In this document: piece by piece, positions 46,649 through 56,040 of the stretch
Layout: each line of letters begins with the position of its first letter
Position numbering within the stretch: position 1 is the stretch's first letter
Assembly (NCBI RefSeq): GCF_025567345.1
Contig: NZ_JAOQJS010000006.1
Span: 62,001-126,000 of the forward strand
DNA length: 64,000 nucleotides
From: Coprococcus ammoniilyticus
GTDB lineage: Bacteria; Bacillota; Clostridia; Lachnospirales; Lachnospiraceae
Direction of reading: 5' to 3'
Translations under genes and position numbers: made by a program
The notes under the pieces: model-generated
Databases searched by the model: none
Told to the model about the DNA's origin: nothing
Seen by the model: only the letters and a program-made list of their open reading frames with translations

Positions 46649-47681
46649 AAAGAAAACAAGAAAAATAATAGCCTGTATATGCATATTGGCAGTTATGATG
46701 TCTCTGGTATCCTGCGACAGCAGGAAAAATCAGAAAGACAGAACTCTGCGGGTCGGCGTTGTTACATATACGCCGGATGATCCGTTTATCAACGCAATGA
46801 CAGATATATTGAAGGAGGATCTGAAAGCATTAGAAGCAAGTGATATGAAGGTTATCGTATCAGTCAGAAGCGGAGATAACAGTCAGCAGGAACAGGATGA
46901 AGTGGTGGAGGAAATGATCGATGCCGGATGCGATGTACTTTGTGTAAATCTGGTCGATCGAACTGCTCCGTCAAATATTATAAGACTCGCAAGACAGAAT
47001 AATATTCCGGTGATTTTCTTTAACAGAGAGCCGGTAAGAGAGGATCTGCTGCAATGGGATAGGCTGTATTATGTTGGATGTGATGCAGCACAGTCCGGCG
47101 AGATGCAGGGTGAGATTGCTGCGGAATATATAAAGAATCATCCGGAGGTGGATCGCAATCAGGATGGTAAGATCCAGTATGTACTCTTAGAAGGTGAAGC
47201 CGGACATCAGGATGCGATCAGCCGGACAGACTGTTCGGTAAAGACCATTCTTGAAAATGGTGTGAAGCTTGAGAAACTGACCTATCAGTTTGCAGACTGG
47301 AACCGCGCGCAGGCAGAGAACCGAATGAGCCAGTTGATCAGTCAATATGGGGATCAGATAGAGATGGTTATTTCCAATAATGATGAGATGGCACTCGGTG
47401 CAGTCGAGGCTTATAAGAATGTCGGATATATGCAGAGTGATTATCCGGTTATCTTCGGTATCGATGGATTAGATGATGCGTTGGAAGCTGTTCGGCTTGG
47501 CACTATGCAAGGAACTGTCTATAATGACAGAGAAGCTCAGGCGAGAAAGATTGCACTGATTGCAGTAGCCTTGTTCCGTGGAAATGATGTGAGCGTATTA
47601 GGACTTGAGGATGAACGGTATTATATGGCACAGTACCGTAAGGTCGATGTCAATAATGTGGATGAGTTTTTGAAAAAATAA
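46641..47681 (+). CDS. Galactose-type binding lipoprotein in canonical order
   Basis: A 346-residue lipoprotein (SLVSC, Cys25). Start 46641 overlaps the previous stop by eight bases. The fold runs in the normal MglB order: VGVVTYTPDDPFINAM (from 37), CDVLCVNLVDRTAPSNII, PVIFFNREPV (127-131), LYYVGCDAAQSGEMQG, EAGHQDAISRTD, VISNNDEMALGAVEAYKN, FGIDGLDDALEAV. It therefore provides an internal reference for the rotated order of the protein at 37374. With no ATPase or permease beside it, it may act with the anchored protein and YesM-type kinase as a galactose or glucose sensor. Confidence 0.88.
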   Translation: MNRKKTRKIIACICILAVMMSLVSCDSRKNQKDRTLRVGVVTYTPDDPFINAMTDILKEDLKALEASDMKVIVSVRSGDNSQQEQDEVVEEMIDAGCDVLCVNLVDRTAPSNIIRLARQNNIPVIFFNREPVREDLLQWDRLYYVGCDAAQSGEMQGEIAAEYIKNHPEVDRNQDGKIQYVLLEGEAGHQDAISRTDCSVKTILENGVKLEKLTYQFADWNRAQAENRMSQLISQYGDQIEMVISNNDEMALGAVEAYKNVGYMQSDYPVIFGIDGLDDALEAVRLGTMQGTVYNDREAQARKIALIAVALFRGNDVSVLGLEDERYYMAQYRKVDVNNVDEFLKK

Positions 47682-47705
47682 CTATGTAGCAGGAGGTTAG
47701 CATAA

Positions 47706-48275
47706 ATGCAGGATATATGGATTGAATCTTTTTATAATGAAATTGATGCTGAGAAACGACAGGCATTTCTAAAGGAACATACAGGAGATCCGAAGGATGA
47801 ATTGGATGAATTCCGAGAGAAACTCTGGATTGCCCGGTATGGCAAACGAAAACCAAAGAATGATGCATTTGTGGGCTATCTGATGCAGATGAAATATATC
47901 GCAGAAGGTGGTGGCATGAGCCTTGGCGCACAGAAAAGAAAGCAGGCTGCGGAAGTTCTGACAGGTTTATTCCTCGGAAGCTATGACAATCTGGATATCG
48001 AGAAGCAGGAGATGGTATTCTATGAGATAAAAAATGCTTTCCTGAAGCTGATCGGGGTCAGTAAGAACGGTCGTGGATTTACTTCTGTCGTATTTGGCAT
48101 GGGGCAGTTATCCGATGAAAGTGTAGCAAAGAAGATCGCAGATCAGATCAGCACGATCGTATTTGCCACGCCGCACATGCTTCATATGGATAAGGAGTTT
48201 GCGGTATTCCGGCAGGCTGCACTTGAGGCCTTTCGACAGGAATTTCCGAACCGGGAGCATTTTCTGAAGAAGTAG
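47706..48275 (+). CDS. Conserved hypothetical protein, possibly DUF6553
   Basis: A 189-residue soluble, helix-rich protein (DIWIESFYNEIDAEKRQAFLKEHTGDPKDELDEFREKLW, YLMQMKYIAEGGG, FTSVVFGMGQLSDESVAKKIADQ). It resembles a Lachnospiraceae family I remember as DUF6553, with no known role. AGGAGG precedes the start, 24 bases after the sugar-binding protein gene, so it may be the last gene of the sensor operon. Confidence 0.7.
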   Translation: MQDIWIESFYNEIDAEKRQAFLKEHTGDPKDELDEFREKLWIARYGKRKPKNDAFVGYLMQMKYIAEGGGMSLGAQKRKQAAEVLTGLFLGSYDNLDIEKQEMVFYEIKNAFLKLIGVSKNGRGFTSVVFGMGQLSDESVAKKIADQISTIVFATPHMLHMDKEFAVFRQAALEAFRQEFPNREHFLKK

Positions 48276-48361
48276 GGGTGTCCGTGATATGGTGTTGGAT
48301 AGTTATCAGGACATGCAGGATATTGTTAAATATGCGGTTATAAAAAGAGCGTTATAGGATA

Positions 48362-48405
48362 AAAAAGCCAGATAAACATTAGTTATTGTGTTTATCTGGC
48401 TTTTT
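48362..48405. terminator. Bidirectional terminator
   Basis: AAAAAGCCAGATAAACA (48362-48378) and TGTTTATCTGGCTTTTT (48389-48405) form a perfect 17-pair stem with A and T tracts on both sides. It serves the converging transcripts of the sensor operon and the DUF1846 gene. Confidence 0.95.
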
Positions 48406-48414
48406 AATGATTCT

Positions 48415-49902
48415 TTATGCATTCTCCTGCGTAGCAGCACCTTCATATACGGCTTCGTTTGTAAGTTCGATGCCGAGCTTCTTAAAGGTTGTCATGTCGA
48501 CCGTGGACAGGATCGATGATACATGGAGCTGGCAGCCGGACAGCTTTGGAAGCTGTTCTAATGCAAGCTTTGCATTTGGATCGGATACAGCACACATGGA
48601 TAATGCGATCAGAACTTCGTCGGTATGAAGACGAGGATTCTTGCTGCCGAGGTATCCGGTCTTTAAGTGCTGGATCGGTTCTATAAAGGTACGTGAGATC
48701 AGATGCGTGTTCTTATCAATGTTTCCAAGTACCTTAATTGCATTTAATAATACAGCAGATGCAGGACCGAGCAGATCGGAAGTGGAACCGGTAACGATCG
48801 TTCCGTCCGGCAGTTCTAAGGCTGCGGCGGCGGAACCATTTTCCTGCGCAAGGTTATTTGCAACCGGAACAACAGCACGATCATTGACAGTGATCTTTGC
48901 CTGCTTCATGATAAGTTCCTGTTTGTATACTTCGTCTTTGGTCGCTTCGTCTTTGACGAAACGGTTCAGAGACTGGTAATATCGTCTGATAATTTCCTGC
49001 TTGGACGCTTCTCTGCAGGCTTCGTCGTCAATGATGCAGTTTCCCGCCATATTTACACCCATATCGGTTGGAGATTTGTATGGACAGTATCCATAGATTC
49101 CTTCGAACATGGAAGCCAGAACCGGATAGATCTCGATATCACGGTTGTAGTTGACGGTTGTTTCACCATAAGCTTCCAGATGGAAAGGATCGATCATGTT
49201 GACATCGTTTAAGTCTGCGGTAGCGGCTTCATAAGCCAGATTGACCGGATGCTTAAGTGGGATATTCCAGATCGGGAAAGTTTCAAATTTGGCATAGCCG
49301 GCTTTGATGCCACGCTTGTTCTCATGGTACAGCTGTGACAGACAGGTCGCCATCTTGCCGCTTCCCGGACCCGGTGCGGTAACAATGACAAGCGGACGGG
49401 TTGTCTCTACATAATCATTTTTTCCATAGCCCTCATCACTTACGATATAGTCAATGTTATTCGGATAACCCTCGATGGAATAGTGATGGTAGACCTTGAT
49501 GCCGATCGCTTCCAGTTTCTTCTGGAAAATATCGGCAGATGGCTGTCCGGCATATCGTGTGATAACCACGCTGCTGACATACAGCCCTTTCTTTTTATAT
49601 ACATCGATCAGACGGATAACATCCTGATCGTATGTGATTCCCAGATCGTGACGGATCTTATTGCGCTCGATATCAGCGGCGTTGATCGAGATGATCATTT
49701 CTGCCTGATCTGCAAGCTGTAAGAGCATCTGTAATTTGCTGTCCGGTGCAAATCCCGGAAGTACGCGGGAGGCATGATAGTCGTCAAATAATTTGCCGCC
49801 AAATTCCAGATACAGTTTATCTCCAAATTGTTCGATACGTTCCCTGATGTGTGCGGACTGCATAGACAGGTACTTGTCATTGTCGAAGCCAATGCGTTTC
49901 AT
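48415..49902 (-). CDS. DUF1846 family protein
   Basis: A 495-residue protein that matches DUF1846 across its length: MKRIGFDNDKYLSMQSAHIRERI at the start, GGKLFDDYHASRVLPGFAPDSK, TAPGPGSGKMATCLSQLYHE (P-loop-like), and YCPYKSPTDMGVNMAGNCI. The family is conserved in Firmicutes and actinobacteria without an agreed function; a role as an ATP-dependent enzyme is plausible from the GPGSGK stretch. AAGGAG precedes the start on the minus strand. Confidence 0.92.
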   Translation of the reverse strand: MKRIGFDNDKYLSMQSAHIRERIEQFGDKLYLEFGGKLFDDYHASRVLPGFAPDSKLQMLLQLADQAEMIISINAADIERNKIRHDLGITYDQDVIRLIDVYKKKGLYVSSVVITRYAGQPSADIFQKKLEAIGIKVYHHYSIEGYPNNIDYIVSDEGYGKNDYVETTRPLVIVTAPGPGSGKMATCLSQLYHENKRGIKAGYAKFETFPIWNIPLKHPVNLAYEAATADLNDVNMIDPFHLEAYGETTVNYNRDIEIYPVLASMFEGIYGYCPYKSPTDMGVNMAGNCIIDDEACREASKQEIIRRYYQSLNRFVKDEATKDEVYKQELIMKQAKITVNDRAVVPVANNLAQENGSAAAALELPDGTIVTGSTSDLLGPASAVLLNAIKVLGNIDKNTHLISRTFIEPIQHLKTGYLGSKNPRLHTDEVLIALSMCAVSDPNAKLALEQLPKLSGCQLHVSSILSTVDMTTFKKLGIELTNEAVYEGAATQENA

Positions 49903-50013
49903 TTTTTGAAATTCTCCTTCGTAAATTAATCAATATACGGTGGACACTTAAGAAAATGAAGTGCCCTATAAGAGAATACCACAGAGAGGGGAGAAAATAT
50001 AGAGAAAATTTAC

Positions 50014-50958
50014 TCAAGGCTTCGATTTTCCCCAATATCCTTCTATAGCTTCCTGATTTAATCCTTCGCCGATGACGATCAGGATGGCTTGCCCATTTGG
50101 GATCGGCTCGATCTCGGTCTTCTGGTGTGTGACGTTGATGGATATCCAGCTTCCATCAGCGAGCTTCTGGAATCCTTTAATCCGGAAGACCTTACCACAG
50201 GCAGGATCGTGCAGGATCTTCTGGCAGCTTTCTTTTAAGAAATCTTCTGTAAAATCCATATTCATGAAGTACAGACTGTCATAGGTCTGTTTGTCATCAA
50301 ACCAGAGTTTCGTATAATTGGCATCCTGATAGCCGGATGAGAGGATCGCTTTATAGTCTTCATCGGTCAGATCTTTCCAGTCCTTTTCCAGAACTATCTG
50401 CTTTGGCGTGGACTTAGAGTGCAGAATGTCAAATGACTGTTTTACATAATCTTTGGTAGAGGCTAACTGTTCCGGTGTGACTTCTTGTGAGTGGCTGTAT
50501 AAGACAGTGCCAGCTTGTGCCACCTGAGAAGCCAGAAGATAACGGGAAGCTTCGGAGAGATTCTGCTCCAGTGTGGCATCAATGATCGTGATAACATTTC
50601 CAATCGTGTACCAACGGTCAAGCGGATCTTCGTGCAGGGCATCGAAGAATTCATCCATATCGAAGATGCCGGATGGCTCTACCAGAACGCGGTCATAGCC
50701 ACACATTCCCATTGCAATCAGCTTGGTTTTGAATCGTCTGCGGTGACAGTCGGCATCACAACCGCCGGCAACCATTTCCAGTGTACAGTTATCACCGAGA
50801 ATATCCTGTAACAGCATGGCATCGACATTGACTGCACCAAAATCGTTTTCAAGAATGCCGATATTTAAGCCCTGATCGATCAGGTATTTGGTATATTTCC
50901 TTATAAAAGTAGTTTTACCGGAACCTAAGAATCCGGTGATCAAATCTATCTGAATCAT
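50014..50958 (-). CDS. CobW/P47K-family GTP-binding metallochaperone
   Basis: A 314-residue GTPase. Start 50958 (MIQIDLITGFLGSGKTTFI) has GAGGTG upstream; the open frame continuing to 51324 crosses the divergent gene and is chance. Walker A GFLGSGKTT, switch ILENDFGAVNVD, metal site region EMVAGGCDADCHRRRF, Walker B VLVEPSGIFD, guanine-specificity-like SKSTPKQ. The family's usual CxCC becomes CDADC. COG0523 proteins insert or deliver metals (Zn, Co, Ni); the client here is unknown. Confidence 0.87.
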   Translation of the reverse strand: MIQIDLITGFLGSGKTTFIRKYTKYLIDQGLNIGILENDFGAVNVDAMLLQDILGDNCTLEMVAGGCDADCHRRRFKTKLIAMGMCGYDRVLVEPSGIFDMDEFFDALHEDPLDRWYTIGNVITIIDATLEQNLSEASRYLLASQVAQAGTVLYSHSQEVTPEQLASTKDYVKQSFDILHSKSTPKQIVLEKDWKDLTDEDYKAILSSGYQDANYTKLWFDDKQTYDSLYFMNMDFTEDFLKESCQKILHDPACGKVFRIKGFQKLADGSWISINVTHQKTEIEPIPNGQAILIVIGEGLNQEAIEGYWGKSKP

Positions 50959-51136
50959 AAAAATCACCTCTTGCTGTATTTGCAGATGATATTCACACGA
51001 ATACCATCTGCAATCACATTCTAGCATAGGTGGGGGAAAAAGAAAATCGAAGGAATGGGAAAAAGTTATCTTGTCTGAATCCCATCCATAAGGTATAGTA
51101 ACCTTATCACGAAATAAACGGAAAAGGGTAAGACGA

Positions 51137-52693
51137 ATGATTTTAAATGTAGAAAATTTGACACATGGTTTTGGAGACAGAGCCATTTTCAATAATGTAT
51201 CTTTCCGGCTGCTTGCCGGTGAACATATCGGACTGGTTGGAGCAAATGGTGAAGGTAAAAGTACCTTTATGAATATTGTGACAGGAACACTTGCGCCGGA
51301 TGAAGGTAAGGTGGAATGGAACAAGCATGTGCGTGTTGGCTATCTGGATCAGCATGCGGTGCTGGAAAAGGGAATGACGATCGAATCTGTGCTGAAGTCA
51401 GCATTTTCTTATCTGTTTGAGATGGAGGAGAAGATCAACCAGATTTATGATAGCATGGCGGATGCAACGGATGATGAGATCATGGAAATGATGGAGGAAG
51501 TCGGCACACTGCAGGATCTTCTGACAAATCATGATTTCTATATGATCGATGCCAAGACGGAACAGGTAGCGAGAGCGCTGGGGCTTCTGGAACTTGGACT
51601 GGATCATGACGTAACAGATCTGAGCGGTGGTCAGCGTACCAAGGTTTTGCTTGCAAAGCTGTTACTTGAGAAGCCGGAGATTCTGTTGCTTGATGAGCCG
51701 ACAAACTATCTGGATGCAGAACATATCGAATGGTTGAAGCGGTATCTGCAGGAGTATGAGAACGCATTCATCCTGATCAGCCATGATATTCCATTTTTAA
51801 ATGATGTCGTAAATATCATCTATCATATGGAGAATCAGGAATTGAACCGCTATGTTGGCAACTATGACAAATTTTTGGAAGTATACGAGGCGAGAAAGGC
51901 ACAGCAGGAGGCTGCTTACCGGAAACAGCAGCAGGAGATCAGCGAGCTGAAGGATTTCGTTGCCAGAAATAAAGCGCGTGTTGCCACAAGAAATATGGCG
52001 ATGTCCAGACAGAAGAAGCTGGACAAGATGGATGTGATAGAACTTGCGAGGGAGCGCCCGAAGCCGGAATTTTACTTTAAGGAAGCGAGAACACCGGGCA
52101 AGATGTTATTTGAAACTGAGGATCTGGTGATCGGATATGACAAACAGGCACCACTTTCCAAACCGATCAACCTGCGAATGGAGCGTGGGGAAAAGATCGC
52201 GATCGTTGGTACAAATGGTATAGGAAAGAGTACGCTGCTTAAGAGTTTGCTTGGAATCATCAAGCCGATATCCGGTACGGTACATCTAGGTGATTATCTG
52301 TATAAAGGCTATTTTGAACAGGAAATGGCTGGGACAGAGAATACCTGTCTGGAAGAAATCTGGCAGGAATTTCCGGGATTTTCACAGTATGAGGTGCGAT
52401 CGGCACTTGCCAAATGTGGACTGACAACCAAGCATATCGAGAGTAAGGTAAAGGTATTAAGCGGTGGTGAGCAGGCAAAGGTACGCCTGTGTAAACTGAT
52501 CAATCAGGAGACGAATCTGTTGATCCTCGATGAGCCGACAAACCATCTGGATGTGGATGCAAAGGACGAATTGAAGCGGGCATTGAAAGATTATCACGGT
52601 TCGGTTTTGTTAGTCTGCCATGAGCCGGAGTTCTATTCAGATATCGTGACAAAGGTGTGGAATCTGGAAGAGTACAGTGTGTTGACACTGTAA
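51137..52693 (+). CDS. ABC-F family ATPase
   Basis: A 518-residue soluble protein with two ABC cassettes and no membrane segments. Cassette 1: GANGEGKST, LSGGQRTKVLLAKLL, LLLDEPTNYLD. Cassette 2: GTNGIGKST, LSGGEQAKVRLCKLI, LILDEPTNHLD. A charged linker (about 240-300) lies between. ABC-F proteins act on ribosomes, most as translation factors and some as antibiotic protection factors. Length and linker suit a housekeeping type. Divergent from the CobW gene. Confidence 0.92.
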   Translation: MILNVENLTHGFGDRAIFNNVSFRLLAGEHIGLVGANGEGKSTFMNIVTGTLAPDEGKVEWNKHVRVGYLDQHAVLEKGMTIESVLKSAFSYLFEMEEKINQIYDSMADATDDEIMEMMEEVGTLQDLLTNHDFYMIDAKTEQVARALGLLELGLDHDVTDLSGGQRTKVLLAKLLLEKPEILLLDEPTNYLDAEHIEWLKRYLQEYENAFILISHDIPFLNDVVNIIYHMENQELNRYVGNYDKFLEVYEARKAQQEAAYRKQQQEISELKDFVARNKARVATRNMAMSRQKKLDKMDVIELARERPKPEFYFKEARTPGKMLFETEDLVIGYDKQAPLSKPINLRMERGEKIAIVGTNGIGKSTLLKSLLGIIKPISGTVHLGDYLYKGYFEQEMAGTENTCLEEIWQEFPGFSQYEVRSALAKCGLTTKHIESKVKVLSGGEQAKVRLCKLINQETNLLILDEPTNHLDVDAKDELKRALKDYHGSVLLVCHEPEFYSDIVTKVWNLEEYSVLTL

Positions 52694-52758
52694 TAAAGAA
52701 ATAAATTTATAATCATGAGGTGAAGACTGTCTATAATCGGATGGGAATATAGACGGCT

Positions 52759-53349
52759 ATGAATATGCTGACAGAGATAATACTGAATGACAAAGTGACA
52801 AATGAAAACATCCGGGTACAGGTTATAAGGTCCGGGAGAAAAAGTCTTGGCCTGGAGGTGCGACCGGATGGAACGGTACTTGCAAGGATTCCGGCGAGAT
52901 TATCTGACCGGGAATTAAAAGTATTTATAGAGAAACAACAGGATTGGATCTTAAAGAAGGTGGATCAGGTAAAAAAGCGTGCGGATGCACGAACGAAAAT
53001 TAAGGTTCCATCTGTGTATGCGTTATCAGATGCAGAGATTCAGAAGATCAAGGATAAGATAGCAGATCGGGTAAAGTATTATTGTGCGGTTATGCAGGTG
53101 ACAGTTGGGCGCATCACGATCCGCAACCAGAAGACCAGATGGGGAAGCTGCAGCAGTGCCGGAAATGTGAATTTTAATTATCAGTTATATTATCTGCCGG
53201 ATGAATTACTTGACTATGTGGTAGTGCATGAGCTGGCGCACAGACGTCATATGAATCATTCCAAAGAATTCTGGTCAGAGGTAGCGCGGTATTGCCCGGA
53301 CTATAGAGCGAGACGGAAGCAGTTAAAAGAATATCAACTGGCGAATTAA
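52759..53349 (+). CDS. YgjP-like metallopeptidase (DUF45/M48)
   Basis: A 196-residue protein of the YgjP/DUF45 family with the zinc motif HELAHRRHMNHSKEFW and upstream RNQKTRWGSCSSAGNVNFNYQLYYLP. The N-terminal half is beta-rich (VIRSGRKSLGLEVRPDGTVLARIPARL). The second Met at 52765 is an alternative start; neither has a strong ribosome site. Substrate unknown. Confidence 0.9.
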   Translation: MNMLTEIILNDKVTNENIRVQVIRSGRKSLGLEVRPDGTVLARIPARLSDRELKVFIEKQQDWILKKVDQVKKRADARTKIKVPSVYALSDAEIQKIKDKIADRVKYYCAVMQVTVGRITIRNQKTRWGSCSSAGNVNFNYQLYYLPDELLDYVVVHELAHRRHMNHSKEFWSEVARYCPDYRARRKQLKEYQLAN

Positions 53350-53375
53350 AACCTGAAATGTAAAGGAAGTTTAAT

Positions 53376-53600
53376 ATGGGATTATTTCGAAAAAAGAAAG
53401 AGCAGGCATCATATGATAGTCAGAGTAAACGACCGGTCATCAAATGCAGCATCTGCACCGGTGAACAGGTCGCTGGTTTTCAGGATATTCATAACGGGAT
53501 ATTTGAAGATATCATGTTGATCCGTGGAAAAGAAGATCTGAAAGTCTTCCGGAAAAAATATGGAATTCCGCAGGATGCGGAGATTCCAAAGATATATTGA
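53376..53600 (+). CDS. Small conserved protein of unknown function
   Basis: A 74-residue protein (GLFRKKKEQASYDSQSKRPVIKCSICTGEQVAGFQDIHNG, then EDIMLIRGKEDLKVFRKKYGI). The CSICTGEQVAGF segment with CxxC is strongly conserved in Lachnospiraceae proteins I remember, some mislabelled aspartate dehydrogenase. A ribosome site, AAAGGAAG, precedes it. No role can be assigned. Confidence 0.75.
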   Translation: MGLFRKKKEQASYDSQSKRPVIKCSICTGEQVAGFQDIHNGIFEDIMLIRGKEDLKVFRKKYGIPQDAEIPKIY

Positions 53601-53674
53601 TTTTCTTTCATATTTTCAATATGATCGCCGAGTGTAACCCCGTCTTTGTTTATATCGATGTCTTTAATACCCAT
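53489..53674 (-). CDS. Doubtful small ORF with a very strong ribosome site
   Basis: On the minus strand AGGAGG lies seven bases before an ATG at 53674 that opens MGIKDIDINKDGVTLGDHIENM. The first 25 codons lie in free space and look protein-like; the remaining 37 are antisense to the gene at 53376. It may be a real short peptide whose end has eroded, or chance. Listed because the ribosome site is unusually good. Confidence 0.3.
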   Translation of the reverse strand: MGIKDIDINKDGVTLGDHIENMKENQYIFGISASCGIPYFFRKTFRSSFPRINMISSNIPL

Positions 53675-53753
53675 AATAGTACCTCCTGAAAAAATAGTTC
53701 CTATATTATCTATAATACAGAGTTCATAACAAATAGCAAAAAGGAGTTTAACA

Positions 53754-54314
53754 GTGACACAGGAAAATTTAGTAAGATTTGAGTTCCGAAATATTAAAAA
53801 GAATGAAGCAGAGCAAACAGCAGAGATCGAACGGATCTGTTTTCCTTCGAATGAGGCCTGTACTCCGGAGATGATGCATTTGCGTGTGGAGAAAGTGCCG
53901 GAAATGTTTCTGGTTGCGGTAGATAAAGCAACAGGTAAGATTGCCGGATTTATTAATGGTCTGTCTACAAATGAAACGGTTTTGCGTGATGAATTTTTTC
54001 AGAATGCAGATCTGTATGATCCTGCCGGAGAAAATGTAATGATCCTTGGTGTTGATGTTTTGCCGGAATATCGCAGGATTGGGCTGGCTTCCGAGATGAT
54101 GGAATGTTATAAGAACAGGGAAAGACAGAATGGACGAAAGCGACTGATCCTTACCTGTCTGGAATCCAAGGTTGCCATGTACCGGAAGATGGGATATGAG
54201 GATAACGGCATGTCGGTTTCTTCGTGGGGCGGCGAACAGTGGCACGAGATGACGTGTAAACTGGGAAAGGGTATCCCGGAGGCAATTGCAAAGACAGCGT
54301 TGGAGCTTGGATAA
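53754..54314 (+). CDS. GNAT-family N-acetyltransferase
   Basis: A 186-residue acetyltransferase (FEFRNIKKNEAEQTAEIERICFPSNEACTPEMM, acetyl-CoA motif LGVDVLPEYRRIGLASEMMECYKN, and MYRKMGYEDNG near the end). GTG is the annotated first codon at 53754, after AAGGAG. Only 11 bases separate it from the GH32 gene, so the two may be cotranscribed. Substrate unknown. Confidence 0.9.
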   Translation: MTQENLVRFEFRNIKKNEAEQTAEIERICFPSNEACTPEMMHLRVEKVPEMFLVAVDKATGKIAGFINGLSTNETVLRDEFFQNADLYDPAGENVMILGVDVLPEYRRIGLASEMMECYKNRERQNGRKRLILTCLESKVAMYRKMGYEDNGMSVSSWGGEQWHEMTCKLGKGIPEAIAKTALELG

Positions 54315-54325
54315 GGAGAAAGAAT

Positions 54326-55846
54326 ATGCATACATTAGAAGCAGCCAGAAAATATGAAAAAGAATATGAAGTTGATGCTGATAAAAGACCGTTATTTCAT
54401 GTGACACCACCGATCGGCTGGATGAATGATCCCAATGGATTTTCAGTATATAAGGGACAAATCCATTTGTTTTATCAATATCATCCATATAGCAATGTAT
54501 GGGGACCGATGCATTGGGGGCATCAGGTAAGTGAAGATATGATAAGTTGGAAGCAGTATCCGACGGCACTTGCACCGGATAAGGAATACGATGAGGAAGG
54601 ATGCTTTTCCGGTTCGGCAGTTATGACAAATCTTGGACATGTGTTGTTTTATACAGGAGTCAGTAAAGATAAGAATGGTGGCTGCAATCTTCAGAATCAG
54701 TGTATGGCAGTTGGAGATGGTGTAGGATATAAGAAGCTGAAGAACAATCCTGTTCTCACAGGAGCGGTGATGCCGGAGGGATTCAGCCATATTGATTTCA
54801 GAGATCCGAAGGTATGGGAAGAAGATGGTATTTACTATATGCTGACCTGCAGCCGGGATGCTCAGAATAAAGGAATGATCGCGTTATTTTCAAATTCTGA
54901 AATACATCAATATCTGGAAAAAACAGAGCTTACCGAACAGGAGACAGAAGCCTTTGAGAAAGCAGCAGGTTGTTGGAAATATGAAGGTGTATTTGCAGAG
55001 CACATGGAACGGTTAGGAAGCGTATGGGAATGTCCGGATTATTTCAGGTTGGACGGAAAAGATGTGCTGTTGTTTTCACCACCTGATGTACAGGCGCAGG
55101 GAAATGAACTGCATAATGGTAATAATGCAATCTATGTTGTTGGAACATATGATCATGCAAAAAAGCAGTTTCAAATGGGGCAGCCACATACACTTGATAA
55201 AGGTCTGGATTTTTATGCATCACAGACGACAGAACTTCCGGATGGAAGGAGAATCCTGATCGCATGGATGCAGTCATGGCATAATTCATTTATCCCGGAT
55301 GGACAGGAGTGGCAGGGCATGATGACAATCCCAAGAGAATTATATCTGTCAGATGGCAGGATCATCCAGAAACCTGTGAAAGAACTGGAGCAATATCGGG
55401 TTCGGCCGGTTTCCTATTCGAATGAAAAGGTAGAAGGCGGGCAGAACTTTGATGGGATAAAGGGAAGAACGCTGGATATGACAGTAACAATAAAATCCGG
55501 TGAATTTCAGGAGTTTTACATTGATGTAGCAAAAGATGCAGAGCATTATACCAGAATTACATATAACAGAAGAAAACGGGAGATCGAAGTTGACCGGACA
55601 TTTGCCGGAATGAACCGGGATGTAGTCTGCATCAGGCGGGCAGAGGTAGAATCGGAAGCAGAACGGATAACATTACGGTTTATTCTTGACCGCAATTCGG
55701 TAGAACTATTTGTGAATGACGGAGCGTTGTCAATGAGTACAACAATTTATACGCCGCAGACAGCAGATGGCATTTCGTTTTTCTGTGATGGAAATGCGAT
55801 AATCGATATAGAAAAGTTTGATATTGAGATTCCGATGAACAGATAA
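54326..55846 (+). CDS. GH32 sucrose-6-phosphate hydrolase / beta-fructofuranosidase
   Basis: A 506-residue intracellular GH32 enzyme with all three classic motifs: nucleophile Asp35 in WMNDPNG, RDP at 159-161 (DFRDPKVW) and acid/base Glu235 in WECPDYF. A propeller to about residue 340 is followed by a beta-sandwich (FYIDVAKDAEHYTRITYNRR, DRNSVELFVNDGALSMST). It cleaves sucrose, sucrose-6-phosphate or short fructooligosaccharides. The canonical box contrasts with the divergent GH32 at 29449. No PTS or regulator gene is adjacent. AAGGAG precedes the start. Confidence 0.92.
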   Translation: MHTLEAARKYEKEYEVDADKRPLFHVTPPIGWMNDPNGFSVYKGQIHLFYQYHPYSNVWGPMHWGHQVSEDMISWKQYPTALAPDKEYDEEGCFSGSAVMTNLGHVLFYTGVSKDKNGGCNLQNQCMAVGDGVGYKKLKNNPVLTGAVMPEGFSHIDFRDPKVWEEDGIYYMLTCSRDAQNKGMIALFSNSEIHQYLEKTELTEQETEAFEKAAGCWKYEGVFAEHMERLGSVWECPDYFRLDGKDVLLFSPPDVQAQGNELHNGNNAIYVVGTYDHAKKQFQMGQPHTLDKGLDFYASQTTELPDGRRILIAWMQSWHNSFIPDGQEWQGMMTIPRELYLSDGRIIQKPVKELEQYRVRPVSYSNEKVEGGQNFDGIKGRTLDMTVTIKSGEFQEFYIDVAKDAEHYTRITYNRRKREIEVDRTFAGMNRDVVCIRRAEVESEAERITLRFILDRNSVELFVNDGALSMSTTIYTPQTADGISFFCDGNAIIDIEKFDIEIPMNR

Positions 55847-55904
55847 ATTCTGATACCGGTTATAGATATAGTAATCTGAAATACCGACAATGCAATGAAT
55901 CTAT

Positions 55905-56040
55905 TTGACGGATAAACCATATGTAGTATAATAAATATGACCATTCGTTTAGAAATAAGTGCGGCATTTGCCGTATTACCCATGACTCTTTTTTCTATTG
56001 CGTAGGCAGAGCGGAGCTTTCAGGAGGTAGCGGATGGCCT
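55905..56040 (+). promoter_or_regulatory. Strong promoter and structured leader of the exonuclease gene
   Basis: TTGACG (55905-55910), 16 bases and TATAAT (55927-55932) predict a start near 55940, giving a leader of about 140 bases. The leader has a CGGCA/TGCCG hairpin and GC-rich words before AGGAGGTAGCGG, unlike the AT-rich surroundings. It could be a regulatory leader or a small RNA; I recognise no Rfam class. Confidence 0.55.

Noticed and set aside
49801..49812. AAATTCCAGATA in the DUF1846 gene as a border-motif copy
   Set aside because: Single partial match inside a coding sequence, not at a gene border.
50959..51324. N-terminal extension of the CobW protein
   Set aside because: The extra residues cross the divergent ABC-F gene and its promoter; a good ribosome site exists at 50958.
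53769..54575. 268-codon open frame on the minus strand
   Set aside because: Lies antisense to the GNAT and GH32 genes, has no ribosome site, and its product is Cys/His-rich nonsense; both genes on the plus strand are clear.
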